DNA of 8,016 bases. Origin: Chloroflexota bacterium (lineage in GTDB: Bacteria; Chloroflexota; Limnocylindria; Limnocylindrales; CSP1-4). The notes under the pieces were generated by a model, which worked only from the letters and a program-made list of their open reading frames with translations, made no database searches and was not told the DNA's origin. Location: positions 1 through 8,016 of the forward strand of contig JAJYMP010000485.1 in assembly GCA_021786915.1 (NCBI GenBank), given 5' to 3'. A program made the translations under genes and the position numbers. Below are positions 5,548 through 8,016 of this stretch, one piece after another; position 1 is the stretch's first letter, and every line of letters starts with the position of its first letter.

Positions 5548-6984
5548 TCAGCTCTCCTCGGGCGCCTCTCCGGGGAGCGAGATCGTGAAGGCGGCGCCGC
5601 GGTCGGGGGCGGCGGGCTCCAGGACCAACTCGCCGCCCATCGCCCGGCACAGCTCGCGGGAGACGTAGAGGCCGAGACCGCTGCCCTCGCCGGTGGGGCG
5701 TTCGGCGCCGCGCTCGAAGCGCTGGAACAGCCGCTCGCGGTCGGCGTCGGGCACACCCGGGCCGAGGTCGGCGATCGTGATCGTGAGGCGGCCGCCGTCC
5801 GGATCGGCCGAGACGCGGACATCCACCGCGGTTCGACCGCCGTACGACACCGCGTTGTCGAGCAGCGCCCACAGCACCTGGTCCAGCTGGTCGGGATCTG
5901 CGACCGCCAGCCAGCCCTGCGCCCGGTCATCGAGGGTGAACGGGACCTCGGCCGCGCCCAGCGCCTCCCACGTGCGCCGGATGTGCGTCGCCGGGGCGAA
6001 CACCTCCTGGCGGGACCGGAGCGCGCCGGATTCGATCCGGCTCACGGTCAGCAGCTGGCGAACCATGCGCGAGAGGCGGTCGGCCTGCTCGGTGATGATG
6101 CCCAGGCGGCGGTCCGACGACTCCGACTCGAGCTGCTGCGCGTAGCCGCGGATGCTCGCGAGGGGCGTCTGGAGGTTGTGCGACACGCCCCGGAGGAAGT
6201 CATCCTTGGCCGCGTCGAGCTCGACCAGCTGGCGGTTCTGCCGCTCGACGCGAGCGTACAGCTCGGCATTGCGGACGGCAGCGGCGATCTCGACCGCGAA
6301 CAGCTCGAGCAGGTCCTGGTCGGCGCGCTCCCAGGGGCGGGTGGCCGGCAGGTGGCCGATGGCGATCCCCTGCGCCTCGCCGTTGGCGATCAGCGCGGCG
6401 CGCACGGGGATGGGCTCGCCGGGGACCGGCGCCTCGTACGGGATCTCGCGCGGGTCGATCAGCAGGATCTCGCAGTCGATCATCCCGAACACCCCCCGGG
6501 CGGCATCGGCGGCGAGGGCGGCGAGGGCGCCCGGTGCCTCGCCGAGGGTCGTGGTCTCCAGGATGTCGAGGACGCGGCGCAGCTCCCGGCCCCGGCGCGC
6601 GAGGTCCCGGGCGAGGCGGCCGTGGCTCTCGGCGAGGCGGCTCAGCTCGTCGTCGCCGGGGAGCTCGGGGCTGGTGGGCTCCTCGCCGGCGGCGGCGCGC
6701 TCAACCGAGTCCGCGATCGCCCGCAGGGGCGACGACAGCTCCGCGGCCAGCAGCAGCGCCAGCAGCAGCGCCAAGGCGACCGAGACCGCCACGGCGAGCA
6801 GCAGCACGCGGGCCATGGTGGCGCCCGGGTCGGTCGAGCCCACGAACAGCATCGTGACCGCCCCGAACCCGAGCACCGGCAGCACGCCCGCGATCATGAG
6901 GCCAAGCGTGAGCCGGATGCGGTACGAGAGGCGTCCCGCGCGATACGGCGGCGGCGAGGTGTCCGGGCGCCTGTCGAAGTTCAC
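5548..6984 (-). CDS. Membrane sensor histidine kinase with HAMP and GAF-like region
   Basis: This 478-residue kinase is the partner of the response regulator immediately upstream. Two hydrophobic helices (about 24-48 and 57-81) are joined by only about ten residues, so there is no extracellular sensor domain. A HAMP-like linker (82-135) and a GAF-like cytoplasmic region (about 139-247, ending ADQDLLELFAVEIAAAVRNAELYARVERQNRQL) follow. The HisKA box is KDDFLRGVSHNLQTPLASI with phospho-accepting His269. The catalytic domain shows the N box (Asn377 in LLDNAVSYGG), G1 box DLGPG (406-410), F box (LFQRF) and G2 box GSGLGLY (434-440). The residue after His269 is Asn, where most HisKA kinases have Glu or Asp; the Thr of the phosphatase motif (273) is kept. 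Translation starts at GTG 6984 with GAGGA six bases upstream, 16 bp after the regulator stop, so the two are co-transcribed. The ligand is unknown. Confidence 0.95.
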   Translation of the reverse strand: MNFDRRPDTSPPPYRAGRLSYRIRLTLGLMIAGVLPVLGFGAVTMLFVGSTDPGATMARVLLLAVAVSVALALLLALLLAAELSSPLRAIADSVERAAAGEEPTSPELPGDDELSRLAESHGRLARDLARRGRELRRVLDILETTTLGEAPGALAALAADAARGVFGMIDCEILLIDPREIPYEAPVPGEPIPVRAALIANGEAQGIAIGHLPATRPWERADQDLLELFAVEIAAAVRNAELYARVERQNRQLVELDAAKDDFLRGVSHNLQTPLASIRGYAQQLESESSDRRLGIITEQADRLSRMVRQLLTVSRIESGALRSRQEVFAPATHIRRTWEALGAAEVPFTLDDRAQGWLAVADPDQLDQVLWALLDNAVSYGGRTAVDVRVSADPDGGRLTITIADLGPGVPDADRERLFQRFERGAERPTGEGSGLGLYVSRELCRAMGGELVLEPAAPDRGAAFTISLPGEAPEES

Positions 6985-6990
6985 GCGCGG

Positions 6991-6995
6991 TCCTC
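6991..6995 (-). promoter_or_regulatory. Ribosome binding site of the histidine kinase gene
   Basis: GAGGA on the minus strand lies six bases before the GTG start at 6984, within the 16-bp gap after the response regulator stop. It supports the GTG start. Confidence 0.6.
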
Positions 6996-7000
6996 GCGGC

Positions 7001-7771
7001 TCACGCGCGGGCCGGGTCGGGGGCGCCCACGAGCCGATAGCCGATGCCCCGGACCGTCAGCAGGTGCACGGGCTTGTTGGGGTCGAGCTCGACCTTCTGG
7101 CGAAGCCGGCGCATGGTCACCCAGACATAGCTCGGGTCGGCGTCCTCGGTGTCCGCCCAGCCGCGCGCGAGGAGGGTCTCCGTGGTGACGGTCTGGCCGA
7201 GGTTGGCCGCGAGCGCGTAGAGGAGCCGCGACTCGGTGGGTGTGAGCTGGACCGTGCTGTCGCCGACCATTGCCTCGCGGCGGTGGAGCTCGAGCGCGAG
7301 GTTGGGCCCGAGCACGAGCCGCTGGCGGGGGACGCGGTCGCCCAGGCGCCTGAGCACGCGCGTGACGCGGGCGCGGAGCTCGGGGTAGTGGTAGGGCTTG
7401 GTGACGTAGTCCTCGGCCACCTCGTCGAGGAGGTCCGCCTTGGAATCGGCCGTGTCGATGGCCGAGAGGACGATGATCGGGAGGTCGGCGCGGGCCTTGA
7501 CCTCGCGGGCGAGCGTCAGCCCGTCCATGCGGGGCATGAGCATGTCGATGATGAGCAGGTCGGGCCACGCCGCGCCCAGCCGCCGCAGGGCCTCCTCGCC
7601 GTCGCGCGCGGTCCAGACGTCGTAGCCGTCGGAGCGAAGCTGCTCGGCCAGGATGACGAGCAGGTTCGGGTCGTCGTCGACGATCAGGATCCGCGGCGCC
7701 GCGCCGATCGAGCGGGGTCCGTGCAGCACCAGAGGAGGATAGCGGGGCGCGGGGGTGCCGAAACGGGCCAT
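7001..7771 (-). CDS. OmpR/PhoB-family response regulator
   Basis: From the ATG at 7771 this is a 256-residue transcription factor. The receiver domain (about 27-140) has the acidic cluster DDD (32-34), phospho-acceptor Asp76 in LLIIDMLMPRMDG, switch Ser103 in IIVLSAID, and Lys125 in DYVTKPYHYPEL. A winged-helix DNA-binding domain (about 151-248) carries LTPTESRLLYALAANLGQTV, the recognition-helix region SYVWVTMRRLRQKV, and RGIGYRL. The family is phosphorylated by a partner kinase and binds direct repeats near promoters. The kinase gene follows by 16 bp, and the pilin cluster after it is a plausible target. The start is uncertain. ATG 7771 has no Shine-Dalgarno sequence and may be leaderless. 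An in-frame GTG at 7876 has AAAGGAG ten bases upstream but would add 35 low-complexity residues encoded by repeat DNA. The receiver needs none of that extension. Confidence 0.95.
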   Translation of the reverse strand: MARFGTPAPRYPPLVLHGPRSIGAAPRILIVDDDPNLLVILAEQLRSDGYDVWTARDGEEALRRLGAAWPDLLIIDMLMPRMDGLTLAREVKARADLPIIVLSAIDTADSKADLLDEVAEDYVTKPYHYPELRARVTRVLRRLGDRVPRQRLVLGPNLALELHRREAMVGDSTVQLTPTESRLLYALAANLGQTVTTETLLARGWADTEDADPSYVWVTMRRLRQKVELDPNKPVHLLTVRGIGYRLVGAPDPARA

Positions 7772-7785
7772 TCGTTCTGGGACGA

Positions 7786-7823
7786 CATCGGCGGCGGTTC
7801 CGCGCGGGCATCGGCGGCGGTTC
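7786..7823. repeat. 15-bp direct repeat just upstream of the regulator start
   Basis: The sequence catcggcggcggttc occurs exactly at 7786-7800 and again at 7809-7823, 23 bp start to start (about two helical turns). OmpR-family regulators bind direct repeats, usually at about one-turn spacing, so an operator is only a possibility. Confidence 0.7.
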
Positions 7824-7843
7824 GGCGCCCGGTCAGGCGCCAG

Positions 7844-7991
7844 TCGCTCGTATCGCCGCCCCCCGGCGCTTATCACGGGAACTTCGCTCCTTTCGCCGCC
7901 AGGCGGCGGTACGAGCGAACCCAGCCGGCCCGCCGCGCACGGACCCGACACTGCTCGTTTGCTAAGCGCCGGGAGGCGGCGACACGAGCGA
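7844..7991. repeat. Symmetric array of four 17-bp repeats (two forward, two reverse)
   Basis: The motif TCGCTCSTNNCGCCGCC occurs on the plus strand at 7844-7860 and 7884-7900, and on the minus strand at 7902-7918 and 7975-7991. The inner pair forms a hairpin centred on 7901: 7883-7889 pairs with 7913-7919, and 7894-7900 pairs with 7902-7908. The outer pair extends to a 31-bp inverted repeat, 7844-7874 against 7961-7991, with 28 of 31 positions matching. A possible degenerate fifth copy runs to the window end (about 8000-8016). It resembles REP-type palindromic elements or a multi-site operator. It lies upstream of the regulator ATG and overlaps the alternative GTG start. Confidence 0.85.
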
Positions 7992-8016
7992 ATCCAGCGG
8001 CGCGGGCACGAGCGCG

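Larger units (their letters stand above)
7772..8016. other. Repeat-rich leader region upstream of the response regulator
   Basis: This stretch carries no recognisable protein domain, although the regulator frame stays open to 7951. It contains the four-copy 17-bp repeat array, a central hairpin and a 15-bp direct repeat closer to the ATG. It should hold the promoter of the regulator-kinase pair, but the high GC content hides any clear -35/-10 boxes. Confidence 0.6.

Noticed and set aside
5438..5872. Upstream in-frame extension of the first TadE-like gene
   Set aside because: It overlaps the kinase C-terminus, has Arg/Pro-rich composition without family features, and a proper start with a ribosome binding site exists at 5437.
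6981..7010. 10-bp direct repeat tcacgcgcgg at the regulator stop and the kinase start
   Set aside because: It is short and made of CG-rich bases common in this region, and the arrangement is explained by the stop and start codons.
5983..7188. Plus-strand 401-codon frame opposite the kinase
   Set aside because: This is an antisense shadow of the GC-rich kinase gene. It spans the kinase/regulator junction and shows only low-complexity Arg/Gly/Gln/Ala-rich sequence.
7844..7991. Complete insertion sequence or transposon end
   Set aside because: No transposase gene or target-site duplication is visible. A small non-autonomous element remains possible, but the window ends too close to tell.

Overview
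The window comes from a GC-rich bacterial chromosome. Every convincing gene lies on the minus strand, so transcription runs from high to low coordinates. The content is a two-component regulatory pair followed by a run of five Tad/Flp-pilus-type pseudopilin-like membrane proteins. The high GC, frequent start/stop overlaps and multiple TadE/TadG-like genes would suit a Chloroflexota (for example Limnocylindria-like) or actinobacterial genome. That assignment is an impression from protein style, not something the sequence proves.

Region by region, in transcription order. (1) 8016-7772 is a non-coding leader dominated by a symmetric array of GC-rich repeats: four copies of a 17-bp motif, two in each orientation. 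(2) 7771-7001 is an OmpR/PhoB-family response regulator. After 16 bp, 6984-5548 is a membrane histidine kinase (two membrane helices, HAMP, GAF-like region, HisKA, HATPase). (3) 5547-5438 is a short gap with a stem-loop. (4) 5437-4883, 4895-4332 and 4341-2563 are overlapping genes for two TadE-like pseudopilins and one large TadG-like protein with a beta-rich C-terminal region. (5) 2562-2183 is a 380-bp intergenic region holding four perfect or near-perfect 15-bp tandem repeats and a GC-rich inverted repeat. (6) 2182-533 is an unusual TadE-like protein extended by DUF11/CARDB-like beta domains and a C-terminal PASTA-like domain. It overlaps by ATGA with (7) 536-54, a small TadE-like protein. 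(8) A further gene starts at position 9 behind a good ribosome binding site and leaves the window.

The pseudopilin-like proteins share a basic N-terminus, a G|Q processing-like site and a single hydrophobic helix. This is the signature of minor pilins handled by the TadV prepilin peptidase. None of the core machinery (TadA ATPase, TadB/TadC platform, TadZ, CpaB/RcpC, TadV, Flp major pilin) is in the window; it is expected nearby or elsewhere. The simplest reading is that this is the minor-pilin/adhesin end of a Tad locus, with its surface proteins possibly controlled by the adjacent two-component system. The most unusual elements are the TadE-PASTA fusion, the two repeat arrays and a histidine kinase with Asn after the phospho-accepting His. 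I see no evidence of a wholly new enzymatic system.
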